A stretch of DNA of 64,000 nucleotides from Desulfococcaceae bacterium (GTDB lineage: Bacteria; Desulfobacterota; Desulfobacteria; Desulfobacterales; Desulfosalsimonadaceae), in assembly GCA_030145385.1 (NCBI GenBank), contig JAQYVU010000002.1, positions 114,682-178,681 of the forward strand, given 5' to 3'. This document shows, one piece after another, positions 37,601 through 45,209 of the stretch; within the stretch, counting starts at the first letter, position 1; each line of letters starts with the position of its first letter. Both the position numbers and the translations under genes were made by a program. The notes under the pieces were generated by a model that ran no database searches, had not been told where the DNA came from, and worked only from the letters and a program-made list of their open reading frames with translations.

Positions 37601-38579
37601 TTTTTTGAACATCCATGCCCGCCAGACTGCCTCCGGAGAAATTCAGATTCACCGTTACATCAGGATCTTCCATCGACCCGACAGCGGTCACATCAAGCTG
37701 AACCGGTCCGGAAAGTGCAGTTTCCACCTGTAAAATCTGCCGGATTTCAGAAAGTTCCGCAGCCATCGTCAGTTTGATATCCACGCTGGGTTTATCAAAT
37801 AATTGTGAGACTTCACCGGAAAGGCTGATGCGGGAATCAGCGGTGCCAAGTTCTATATTCAGTGGATCGAGGCGATCATCGGCCAGCACAGTCGAAATGT
37901 TAAGCCGCTGGATAGGCGCAAGGATTCCGCCCATATCTACATTACCGCAGCCGATGGTAATGTCGAGCTTTCCGGATCTTCGATTCAGATTTGCATCCGC
38001 AAGCGCAATTCCGATATTTTCCAGCCGAAGGTTTTTCGATTGGGTTATGGAGGGTTCGGTGACCTTTCCAAAGGTAAAACACCCCTGCTCCAGGATCAGT
38101 TTGATGATACGGATATTAAAAGCCAGTGCCTGGGATTTGCTTCCAAGCCCAGGTTCAGGTTGCCGAGCTGGTGATACAAAAGCGCCGATCACTTTGAGTC
38201 GGCCATCTGCATCAGTTTCCAGAAATACGCCCGGCCGTTCCAGCCGAACCGACTGGATAACCAGTTCTTTCTTTAGCAAATCGATCAGCCCGATATCAAC
38301 GGACAATCGACCTGCCTCAATAATGGTTTCTTTTTCAAGGCCCTGCAACCGAAGTTGCTCAATTGCGACTCGTCCCTTGAAAAAAGACAGAGACTGATCT
38401 TCCCAACTGATCTGGCCGGGAATAATCGCATTGATTCGATCCTGAATCAACCGGCGGGCTGTTCCGGTTCCCAAAAAAGACTGGATGCCGATGACTGCCA
38501 CCATCAGGAGTATAATGAGTGCACCGGGCAGAATAACAAATATTTTTAATATCTTTTGCGCGATCATAAGTATCGCCAT
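34605..38579 (-). CDS. tamB: TamB-like translocation/assembly or lipid-transfer protein
   Basis: A 1324-residue AsmA/TamB-type protein anchored by one N-terminal helix (about 7-33). The body is repetitive beta-rich sequence, with many units like ISLSGEV, GKIESSGLVDL and VRGHLDA, typical of the periplasm-spanning beta-taco groove. The C-terminal DUF490 domain is clear (PLISGRAQVIEGTITYRDTE and ADILSLLLVGKT), and the protein ends in LYRQEFR. Members bridge inner and outer membranes, moving phospholipids or helping outer-membrane protein insertion with TamA. Directly upstream of tamA in the same operon. Confidence 0.92.
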   Translation of the reverse strand: MAILMIAQKILKIFVILPGALIILLMVAVIGIQSFLGTGTARRLIQDRINAIIPGQISWEDQSLSFFKGRVAIEQLRLQGLEKETIIEAGRLSVDIGLIDLLKKELVIQSVRLERPGVFLETDADGRLKVIGAFVSPARQPEPGLGSKSQALAFNIRIIKLILEQGCFTFGKVTEPSITQSKNLRLENIGIALADANLNRRSGKLDITIGCGNVDMGGILAPIQRLNISTVLADDRLDPLNIELGTADSRISLSGEVSQLFDKPSVDIKLTMAAELSEIRQILQVETALSGPVQLDVTAVGSMEDPDVTVNLNFSGGSLAGMDVQKIDMESRMRDRKIVIDRLDALTAAGKIESSGLVDLQAAFADGFFSEPADVSAIAYQLDLNASDARLSVFPKMANASGKISTRLHLSGRGISPENLTAEADADIFGKSITVDKTIQPVDLRIAARFGLTQGRVAIDSLTVNTPEAGLKVSGEVDLTDRLLTLAANAQIPNLETLLAPLGISGVSGKTVKMDVDISGSDVQPTVKAVLCASDLAYRDFVIGDLAGTVGFADGRVNISFLDLQNKESKISLAGSIQVLDGKSRQPVADPGMDLILTATPVFLQDFVSGISGQVKIAGTINGSLARPAGAITVDGNGLDLGVQTLNAVRLATRIEDRKIFIEPLEISLAPDQALRAHGWISLDQAYELDVDSDSISIQAISQLAETDLSGRIRISAAGAGRFADPQLAGQVFVSGLTAGQKVLPDMKINVAFKDQAIRIDTADPFAMNAFYDLTDNDFSAAVELSETELAPFFQIAGQRDFNGQITGKLKANGNIKNPDQVQASLQVSNLSILQKETELIHTTDLAADLENGGITIPGSRIMLFKEGYVDIRGTARGTAQGNGSMDGQLDLAADGYIPAALIDTMVPEIDQSQGGIRVTAQIKGPMKRPAVSGNINLESVGLVVTETMQKLHEISGQISITNQAVTVSGLRGHLDAGKFSLEGKIDIENFAPKQANLNFSAHGLPVEIEGMLEMQISSDLKLTGTPDDSALSGSIELLEGNYYKEVNLSLIDTAGEIGKRKRQTALRTETAGIDLPFLKNLSLDVSLTSRNPFAVDNNLALLSITPALRILGDANNPLISGRAQVIEGTITYRDTEFTIKKGVVDFVNPYRIEPSVDIQAESRVRQWLITLAVSGTSENLDFKFSSNPPEEDADILSLLLVGKTTREMASGSGGEEQSPEEMLANLVAGKLAGQVKEETGLDIVEVEYKKNGSEAQDAGEVKVTVGKELSRRLTVKYGVENKSGVVVQQSTAIYKLFENLSVNAFQDTEGDFGGEMLYRQEFR

Positions 38580-38588
38580 TTCGATGGT

Positions 38589-39246
38589 TTAATTGTTCCG
38601 ATTTGCCCTGATAACTTCTTTTGGAATAAACCGCCGCAAATCCGGTTTGCTGTGGAGCAACTTAACCGGACAGTCTGTATGTGACATCATAAAACCAGCA
38701 TGATCAGTTGCTCTTAGAAAATTTTCAGATGTATCCGCACCAATTAAAATGCCACTGTTTTTAACTTTTCCGTTTATCAGCCAGATCGGGGTCGTCTGGT
38801 TATAGGCCAGCAGGTTACTTGAAATTGCACCCATAAAAAAAGATTCCATCCGGCTCCGACCATGACAAGATAAAATAATGGCATCCGCCTTTCTCGTCTC
38901 TGAAAACATTAGAATGTCTCTTGCAATGCCTGTTTCCTTCTTTCGATACTCGATTCTGACCTGATCTTTTCCAAACCCCTTATCTATGAATATTTTTTTC
39001 CCGTCATTTAATATTTTTTCTGCCATCTGAACATTTTTTTGCCTCAATCGCTTTTAATTTTTGCGAAATTTGCCGTCGCAGTTCAGGATCAGAAAACATT
39101 GGCGGCAATGTGGGCAGGATATAACATAATATTATTGTTAGATTATTGCACGGTGCATAAAAATTGCTCAGATATCTCAATGCATTTACTGAATGTTCAG
39201 ATCCATCAACAGGCGCAACGATTATTTTGTTTGATTCTTTTATCAC
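38589..39246 (-). pseudogene. Universal stress protein gene with a frameshift
   Basis: From GTG 39246 (after AAAAGGGG) the frame encodes a normal UspA start, NKIIVAPVDGSEHSVNALRYL. It then breaks at an A7 run near 39038-39032 and stops at 39004. The rest of the domain continues in another frame to 38589, including GKDQVRIEYR, DAIILSCHGRSRMESFFMGAISSNLLAY and the nucleotide-loop-like G-x2-G-x9-G pattern in altered form. Removing one A restores EAKNVQMAEKI. A second Usp domain begins (GILIGADTSENF) but is short. It could be a real frameshift mutation, a sequencing error in the homopolymer, or slippage. Confidence 0.8.
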
Positions 39247-39658
39247 ACTATTCCCCTTTTAAAAGCAGCGTTACGACCCTAACAATTCCCATATTTTTTT
39301 AATTACAGATATTAATGCCAGCAAATATAGTAATATTTTCACCAATAAATTGCAGCCTGCCTGCCATGCAATTCAATTCATATTTTCTTGTATTGACAAA
39401 AACATAATAGTATAATTTTGTCTAAGATATTTCAAATCAATAAAAAATCGGTTTTGCCGAAAATTAAATATAAAAGAGGAGGTGAAACAAAAAAAGGGAC
39501 AAAACAATTCTGAATTCCCCACTCCTGATAGATTGTGTATTTAATGAACTGAACCAGGACTTACAGTTAGCGCAAGAATAATAAAAATGCGCAATTTGTA
39601 AAAAAAATTTTACCAGGATCAATTATTAAATGCGTCTATAGAAAAAAGGAGAAAAAAA
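39247..39658. other. AT-rich intergenic region upstream of the barrel gene
   Basis: The region separates the divergent usp remnant and the outer-membrane protein gene. TTGACA (39393-39398) and TATAAT (39411-39416) are both perfect but only 12 nt apart, so they are not a usable pair as read. AGAGGAGGTG at 39475-39484 looks like a ribosome site, but only a 20-codon GTG frame follows. No gene is supported. Confidence 0.4.
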
Positions 39659-40846
39659 ATGTTTAAACAATTTTTTATCGGATTGTTAGTTGTTTTATTC
39701 CTCCCGGCTTCTGCAATGGCTATCAGTCTGACGGATTATGTAATCCCTGAATCCTTTTCAAAAGATCTTTACTTGAACGGTTCCTTCAACTTCAGCGACG
39801 GGAATCAGCCCTCCGACAGTTATAACGGCTTTGCGGCGGCAAATTTTCAGTCCCGGTACAGTTCCATCCCCCGGGTGTGGAGCTTAAAAGCCGATGGTCT
39901 GTATGAAATCGAAAAAGGCTCGGAACTTAACGCCAGCAAGGAGTATGGGCATAACTTTTTTGCCAGCACGACCCTGGATAATTACTACCAAGAAACAAAA
40001 GTGTTCGGATACGGCGGCGCGGATTTCGGGTACCGGAAAAGCAGGGGTACCGACAGCGCGGATGATCCTTTTGTACAAGCGATAGTTGGTGCCGGGTATG
40101 GCCGGGTTTATGATGCAACGCCCCTGGCTCAGGCGCTTCGAATCGTGGACGATTTGAGGGAATACAAGGTTCTCAGCCGCAGGCTGTCGGATGCCGGCTA
40201 TATGAAGCTGGCCCAAATCATCGATAAAGAAGATGAATATGAATCCAAATACAGCATGGAAGAATACAAAAAGTACTGGTATGAAGATATGGCAACGGTT
40301 TTTAAGGAAGACGGCGTTTTGATCCTCCCTGAACTGGGTGCCCTGGGCGTCATTCGAATTCAGGAAATTTTAGAAGAAGAGCGGTTCAGCACCCGAAATC
40401 ATGGATGGCTGGTCCGTGCCGGCATTGGTTATGTTTTTTCCAATTACCTGGACGAAACCGATGAAGACCCATCGCTCAGCGCAGCTTTTGAGTATTATTT
40501 GCCCATATCCTATAAACTTCAATTCAACGAGGTTCTGCAATACTCTACGATATTGGCTGACGACCTCACCCACAATATTACCAATACACTGTCGGCCACC
40601 TATGAATTAAGCAATCAAATAGACTGGGAAAACAGCTATATTCTGTCAATGACGCTGCCCTCGGAAAGCGGGGTCAACGACCAGGTCGTCAATACCTTTT
40701 CCTCAGGATTCTATTACTACCTGACGAATTCGCTGAGTGCATCCGCCACATTAAGTCTGTCGCATCTGGAGGATGATATTGATGATAACGGAAATGATGA
40801 TATCGAAACCAGGTTGTTTTTAGGCATGCGGTACCGGTTGTTCTAA
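39659..40846 (+). CDS. Outer-membrane beta-barrel protein of unknown function
   Basis: A 395-residue exported protein. Residues 1-21 (MFKQFFIGLLVVLFLPASAMA) are a clear signal peptide. The mature part has alternating aromatic strands at both ends (LYLNGSFNFSDG, SLKADGLYEIE, FSSGFYYYLTNSLSASATL) and ends in LFLGMRYRLF, the C-terminal aromatic signature of outer-membrane barrels. A helical, charged insert (about 165-250, EYESKYSMEEYKKYW) interrupts the barrel. ATG 39659 follows AAAAGGAGAAAAAAA. It is a single gene with its own terminator. No family name can be given. Confidence 0.8.
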   Translation: MFKQFFIGLLVVLFLPASAMAISLTDYVIPESFSKDLYLNGSFNFSDGNQPSDSYNGFAAANFQSRYSSIPRVWSLKADGLYEIEKGSELNASKEYGHNFFASTTLDNYYQETKVFGYGGADFGYRKSRGTDSADDPFVQAIVGAGYGRVYDATPLAQALRIVDDLREYKVLSRRLSDAGYMKLAQIIDKEDEYESKYSMEEYKKYWYEDMATVFKEDGVLILPELGALGVIRIQEILEEERFSTRNHGWLVRAGIGYVFSNYLDETDEDPSLSAAFEYYLPISYKLQFNEVLQYSTILADDLTHNITNTLSATYELSNQIDWENSYILSMTLPSESGVNDQVVNTFSSGFYYYLTNSLSASATLSLSHLEDDIDDNGNDDIETRLFLGMRYRLF

Positions 40847-40884
40847 TTTAAACAATCGGACACTAATGATTTAAATCTCTATAG

Positions 40885-40918
40885 AAAGCCCGGATTTCAT
40901 ATTCCGGGCTTTTTTTTA
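40885..40918 (+). terminator. Intrinsic terminator of the barrel gene
   Basis: AAAGCCCGGA (40885-40894) pairs with TCCGGGCTTT (40903-40912), followed by a T-run to 40917. It is a canonical rho-independent terminator 39 bp after the stop. Confidence 0.92.
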
Positions 40919-41249
40919 TAATCCGGGTCCGGAAAACATCCACTTTCTTCAACCGTTTCGTGACAAAGCTTTCAGTATAGATCTAACAAACTCGGAACTC
41001 ACAGTTCACATATTTGCATAAAAACAAGAACTATCAATTCCTTATTTGGTATATACTGACAACTGAATTATTAAAATAAAACCCCACCAAAAGTTTACTT
41101 AAAATAATCCAATTAACTCCTCGATTTTTTATAGATCTTCACTAATTTTTCCTTAAATAAATTACCTCCGCATCATTAAGAAATAATCATTTAAATAAAA
41201 GCTTATATCTTTCATCCGCTCAAACATTATGTTTTAGAAAAACTTTATT
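40919..41249. other. AT-rich intergenic stretch
   Basis: No gene, repeat or strong structure was recognised. It leads into the sigma-54-like promoter of the small Cys4 protein gene. Confidence 0.4.
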
Positions 41250-41266
41250 TTGGTATTAAATTTGCA
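41250..41266 (+). promoter_or_regulatory. Sigma-54-like promoter
   Basis: TTGGTATTAAATTTGCA has GG (41252-41253) and GC (41264-41265) separated by exactly 10 nt, as in -24/-12 promoters. It lies 44 bp upstream of the 48-residue protein gene. The C to T change after GG makes it weaker than the three near 58 kb. Confidence 0.5.
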
Positions 41267-41309
41267 TAATAATTCCCAAATTTTATCTTATTAAATAAGG
41301 ACACAATCA

Positions 41310-41456
41310 ATGAAAAAAAATACTGTTGGGAAATATGTTGTTTGCCCGAAAACAAAAGGACTTCAAAAGAAACACATAGCAATCTGCGAAAAGTGTAATA
41401 TAAGAAAAAACTGCCATCCCTATCAGGAATATTTTCAAGCATATATAAAGGATTAA
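41310..41456 (+). CDS. 48-residue Cys4 small protein
   Basis: ATG 41310 after AAGG opens a 48-codon frame. The protein has four cysteines, C12, C26, C29 and C35 (VVCPKTKG, AICEKCNIRKNC), and is very basic, ending in QEYFQAYIKD. The spacing fits a small zinc knuckle. The CxxC-x5-C followed by an aromatic tail resembles small uncharacterised delta-proteobacterial proteins. The sigma-54-like promoter directly upstream supports it as a real regulated gene. Function unknown. Confidence 0.6.
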   Translation: MKKNTVGKYVVCPKTKGLQKKHIAICEKCNIRKNCHPYQEYFQAYIKD

Positions 41457-41616
41457 ATACTCAATTGTATTATTAAACTATTATTCGTCAATTTTTTATA
41501 AAATACCCAATCATCTCCAACTCTATCAGTGACAGAATAAAATGAACCGAAGTTCTTTAAGACAGATACTCTTCAACATCATTCTAATAAGTACCGGAAG
41601 CCTGCTTGCCGCCGTA

Positions 41617-41919
41617 TCAATCAGTCAGGGTTGTCCCGATATTGGATCCCATGATGACACCGATGGCATTTGGCATGCTCATAACACCGGCCCCAACAAA
41701 CGCCAATACCATAAGCGAAACCGCCGAACTGCTCTGCAGGAGTGCGGTGACCGTGGCACCGCTGCTGATGGCTCGAAGGCGGCCATTCGTATACACCTGG
41801 ATGATACGCCGAAATGCCCGACCGGATAGGGCTTTGACCGATTCCTCAATTAAAAGCATCCCGAAAAGGAAGATGCCGAGACCGGCCAGTAATTTCCATA
41901 AATCAAGGTTTAATGCCAT
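41617..41919 (-). pseudogene. N-terminal fragment of a Na/Pi cotransporter
   Basis: ATG 41919 opens a 100-codon frame with LAGLGIFLFGMLLIEESVKAL, LQSSSAVSLMVLAFVGAG and GVIMGSNIGTTLTD, the first Na/Pi-cotransport repeat of NptA/YjbB-type proteins. TGA follows immediately, where the family continues with a tryptophan and further helices. No continuation is seen in any frame before 41540. Intact members exceed 300 residues, so this is a truncated remnant. Confidence 0.78.
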
Positions 41920-42352
41920 GCAGACTCCCGAGTCCTTAACAAACCGCTTTTATTGCATTATATCCAGCACCTACAGAAAGGCCTATTGCAGTCATAAAAT
42001 TAAAGCTAACAAATCATTGTAATGATTACCAAGAAATGTGCACTTTATAAGTGCTATTAATTTGTTAATAAATGCTGAATTGACCTGTTAAACAACAATG
42101 GCCGTTATTGAAACTATTTATTGTCAAATTACTTAAACAGGTTATGATTATATGATTATCAATAGTTGCCAATATTGAGTTTGAGGCATCGCATGACAAT
42201 CACTGATAAAATTAAGAGGGGCAACCCTATAATCAGCATAATTAATTGAGTATTAAACCCTTTTAAATGCTTATATGAATGACTTTGGAATTAGCATTAA
42301 ATATTAAGAAAACAACAGAACTGACTCACATAATGTTGATAGTGGAAAATAA
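41920..42352 (+). promoter_or_regulatory. Upstream region of the rim operon with a possible promoter
   Basis: AT-rich sequence without genes. TTGTCA (42121-42126), 16 nt and TATGAT (42143-42148) form a plausible vegetative promoter about 205 bp upstream of the RimB-like gene. No other structure was seen. Confidence 0.4.
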
Positions 42353-42871
42353 ATGGTAAATATTAAGAAACCAAGCCTGCCTGTGATTGGATGGCGTGAA
42401 TGGATCGGGCTTCCGGACATTGGAATCAAGCGCATTAAAGTCAAAGTCGATACCGGCGCGCGCTCATCATCTCTTCACGCTTTTGACCTGAAGATTTTTG
42501 AACGGGACAAGGTACAATGGGTAAAATTTAAGATTCATCCTGTACAACGCATGAGTAAAAAGACGGTGACAGCCGAGGCAAAAGTTCTCGAATTCAGATC
42601 CGTTCGAAGTTCAAGCGGTTTAGCTGCATTGCGGCCGGTGATCATCACTAATGTAACGCTGCTTGGCTTAACCTGGCCGGTTGAGGTAACACTGGCCAGT
42701 CGTGATGCAATGGGTTTCCGGATGCTGTTAGGACGAGAGGCTTTTCGGCAACGATTTCTTGTTGATGCAGGGAAATCATATTATGGGGGAAAACCGAAAC
42801 GAAAAATCAAATCTCCAAAAAAGCAGGCAATATCCGCCGCAAAAAAACATGTGGCAAAAAGGAGAATATAG
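42353..42871 (+). CDS. rimB: RimB-like retropepsin-type protease
   Basis: A 172-residue member of the family called ATP-dependent zinc protease or RimB. It has a retropepsin-like fold with the aspartic active-site triad context KVDTGARSSSLHA (about 32-44), followed by the conserved GREAFRQRFLVDAGKS near the C-terminus and a basic Lys-rich tail. In Pseudomonas, RimB works with RimK to control glutamylation of ribosomal protein S6. Here the next gene, with no gap, is rimK, so the same pairing holds. ATG 42353 has a modest GGA ribosome site. Confidence 0.88.
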   Translation: MVNIKKPSLPVIGWREWIGLPDIGIKRIKVKVDTGARSSSLHAFDLKIFERDKVQWVKFKIHPVQRMSKKTVTAEAKVLEFRSVRSSSGLAALRPVIITNVTLLGLTWPVEVTLASRDAMGFRMLLGREAFRQRFLVDAGKSYYGGKPKRKIKSPKKQAISAAKKHVAKRRI

Positions 42872-44137
42872 ATGAAACTGGGAATTCTTTCATGCAACCC
42901 GAAGTGTTACAGTACCCGACGACTTCGCGAAGCTGCCGAACAGCGCGGCCACAATGTAAAAGTCCTTAACACGCTCAAATTTGCCATTGACCTTGAGCAG
43001 GGAAATCCGGATCTTTACTTTCGCCAAAAACGGCTTTCGCTTTACGATGCCGTGCTTCCACGGATTGGGGCATCGATTACTTATTTCGGTACGGCAGTTG
43101 TAAGACAATTTGAACAAATGGATGTTTTCTGCACAAATTCATCCGCAAGCATCACAACCTCACGCGATAAGCTTCGCAGCCTTCAGATTCTCAGCCGGCA
43201 CCATATTGGTATTCCAAAAACAACTTTTGTTCGAGACAAAAGAGACGTGCTGCCCGCGATTAATAGAGTTGGCGGCGCTCCTGTTGTCATCAAGCTGATA
43301 GAAGGTACACAGGGAATCGGCGTTCTTTTGGCTGAAACAGTGGAATCTGCCGAAGGCATTATCGAGTTGCTGCAAAGTCAGAAACAAAGCGTATTGATCC
43401 AGAAATTTGTCGCAGAGAGCAAAGGACGTGACATCCGTGCCTTTGTGGTTGGCGACCGGGTGGTTGGCGCCATGCGCCGTGTTGCACAGGGACAGGAATT
43501 TCGCAGCAATGTTCACCGGGGCGGTCACACCGAACCGGTGGACCTTGATGAATCATATTGTGAAACAGCGGTGCGGGCTGCCCAGATCATGGGGCTCCGC
43601 GTCGCTGGTGTGGACCTGCTTGAAAGCAAAACAGGCCCACAGGTTATGGAAGTAAATTCATCGCCCGGGTTGGAAGGTATTGAAGGATGCACGCAACTTG
43701 ACATTGCCGGTTCTATTATCGACTACATTGCAGCTCAGGTGAATTTCCCGGAGATTGACCTTCGTCAGCGGCTGACGGTGAGCCGCGGGTATGGTGTCGC
43801 AGAAATCTATATTCCTGAAGGATCTGATTTTATAGATAAAACAATTCAGGATTCCGGATTACGTGATAAAGACATCATTGTTTTAACTCTTTATCGCGGC
43901 ACAACAGTTATCCCAAACCCCCGATCACAAAGACAACTTGAATCCGGAGATCGCCTGCTTTGCTTCGGCAAACTGGAATTAATGCGTGATATGATTCCCG
44001 GTAAGGTCCGTCGAAAACGGCGTCCAAAGGTAAAAGACCTGCCTGATCTGCCGGTCGCAGAAGAAGTTCTAAAAGGATCTACAGACTCATCGACCATTTT
44101 GATATCCCCGGCAGAAGAAGGAGACGGCCTTGAGTAA
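42872..44137 (+). CDS. rimK: RimK-type glutamate ligase with C-terminal RCK_C (TrkA_C) domain
   Basis: A 421-residue ATP-grasp amidoligase. Residues 1-290 are RimK: IGASITYFGTAVVRQFE, PVVIKLIEGTQGIGVLLAE, LIQKFVAESKGRDIRAFVVG and the metal-binding VMEVNSSPGLEGIEG. RimK adds glutamates to the S6 C-terminus and can make poly-glutamate. Residues about 300-375 (GVAEIYIPEGSDFIDKTI and SGDRLLCFGKLE) form an RCK_C domain, which binds small ligands in K+ transport proteins. E. coli RimK (300 residues) lacks it. It is directly adjacent to rimB and overlaps the deacylase gene by 8 bp. The domain may make ligation responsive to an ionic or nucleotide signal. Confidence 0.92.
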   Translation: MKLGILSCNPKCYSTRRLREAAEQRGHNVKVLNTLKFAIDLEQGNPDLYFRQKRLSLYDAVLPRIGASITYFGTAVVRQFEQMDVFCTNSSASITTSRDKLRSLQILSRHHIGIPKTTFVRDKRDVLPAINRVGGAPVVIKLIEGTQGIGVLLAETVESAEGIIELLQSQKQSVLIQKFVAESKGRDIRAFVVGDRVVGAMRRVAQGQEFRSNVHRGGHTEPVDLDESYCETAVRAAQIMGLRVAGVDLLESKTGPQVMEVNSSPGLEGIEGCTQLDIAGSIIDYIAAQVNFPEIDLRQRLTVSRGYGVAEIYIPEGSDFIDKTIQDSGLRDKDIIVLTLYRGTTVIPNPRSQRQLESGDRLLCFGKLELMRDMIPGKVRRKRRPKVKDLPDLPVAEEVLKGSTDSSTILISPAEEGDGLE

Positions 44138-45209
44138 GCCATGCGAACGAAAACCCATTGACCAATGGTTCGGAGAAGAAATCCCGGCAGGTGAGTCACG
44201 CGATGTAAACCTTTCCGTGAGCGAAAGCTACAGCAGCATGACGGTGCAGATTCAGATTCACATTCGTCGCGCAATAGAAGACGGCCCTGTTGTCTTTGTC
44301 ACTGCTGCCCTTCATGGCGACGAGATCAACGGCACCGGAGCCATCCGACAGTTGATCCAGGACGAGGATTTCCAACTGCTTCGCGGCTCCGTCATTCTTG
44401 TTCCGGTCCTGAATTTGCTTGCATTCGATCGTCACTCCCGCTACCTGCCGGATCGCCGTGATTTAAACCGTTCATTTCCCGGGTCAGCAAATGGAAGTCT
44501 TGCCAGCAGGATGGCGATGACCATCTTTAATGAGATTGTGTCACGTTGCGATTACGGAATCGATCTGCACACAGCCTCTGTCCGTCGGACAAATTACCCC
44601 AACGTTCGCGGCGATTTGACAAATCCTCTAGTTAGAAAGCTTGCTGAATCTTTCGGGGCAGAGATTATCATCAATACCAAAGGACCAAAAGGTTCATTTC
44701 GCCGTGAAGCCTGCCTTGCCGGTTGCCCGACAATCATCATGGAAGGCGGTGAAGTATGGAAAGTCGAGCCGGGTATTGTTGAAACCACGGTTCGTGGCAT
44801 TAAAAACGTGTTTCGCCAACTTGAAATGCTTGATGGCCAGATAGAAAGTCCTGAGTATCAAGTTGTTATAAATAAGTCAAAGTGGATAAGGGCTGAACGT
44901 GGCGGGTTTCTTCAATTCCATGTCAAGCCGGGCGATATTATTGAAAAGGGACAAGCGATCGCGACGAACACAACACTTCTCGGCCGGGACCACAATACAC
45001 TCTACGCACCGTTTAATGCTGTTGTCATCGGCATGACCAGTCTGCCGGCGATCAGTCCCGGTGAACCGATCTGCAACCTTGGCAAACTCCCCAGAGGCCA
45101 TAAGCCGTCTGAATTGAGAAAAAAAAGATTTGAAGAAGACGGCCTCGAGCAAAGAGTATCAGAAGAGCTGGCGGCAAATATTCTGGTTGTTGAACCGTCT
45201 GAATCATAA
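44130..45209 (+). CDS. M14-type succinylglutamate desuccinylase/aspartoacylase-like hydrolase
   Basis: A 359-residue zinc deacylase of the AstE/AspA family. Zinc ligands are His and Glu in AALHGDEINGTG (about 53-64) and His in GIDLHTAS; the C-terminal IIMEGGEVWKVE carries the catalytic Glu region. A beta-barrel lobe follows (about 250-330, VKPGDIIEKGQAIA). The start is TTG 44130 inside the rimK end, with AAGGAG upstream, so it is translationally coupled. In this context it may remove acyl or glutamyl groups from RimK products. That is inferred. Its 3' end overlaps the convergent transporter gene by 6 bp. Confidence 0.88.
   Translation: MSKPCERKPIDQWFGEEIPAGESRDVNLSVSESYSSMTVQIQIHIRRAIEDGPVVFVTAALHGDEINGTGAIRQLIQDEDFQLLRGSVILVPVLNLLAFDRHSRYLPDRRDLNRSFPGSANGSLASRMAMTIFNEIVSRCDYGIDLHTASVRRTNYPNVRGDLTNPLVRKLAESFGAEIIINTKGPKGSFRREACLAGCPTIIMEGGEVWKVEPGIVETTVRGIKNVFRQLEMLDGQIESPEYQVVINKSKWIRAERGGFLQFHVKPGDIIEKGQAIATNTTLLGRDHNTLYAPFNAVVIGMTSLPAISPGEPICNLGKLPRGHKPSELRKKRFEEDGLEQRVSEELAANILVVEPSES

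Noticed and set aside
38589..39246. Programmed -1 frameshift at the A7 run
   Set aside because: Slipping back one base leads to a quick stop. The rest of the protein needs +1 or a lost A, so classic -1 slippage does not explain it.
39393..39416. TTGACA and TATAAT upstream of the barrel gene as a promoter
   Set aside because: The two hexamers are perfect but only 12 nt apart, too close for a sigma-70 promoter.
39475..39543. 20-codon frame from GTG 39482 behind AGAGGAG
   Set aside because: The ribosome site touches the start codon with no spacing and the peptide has no recognised match.
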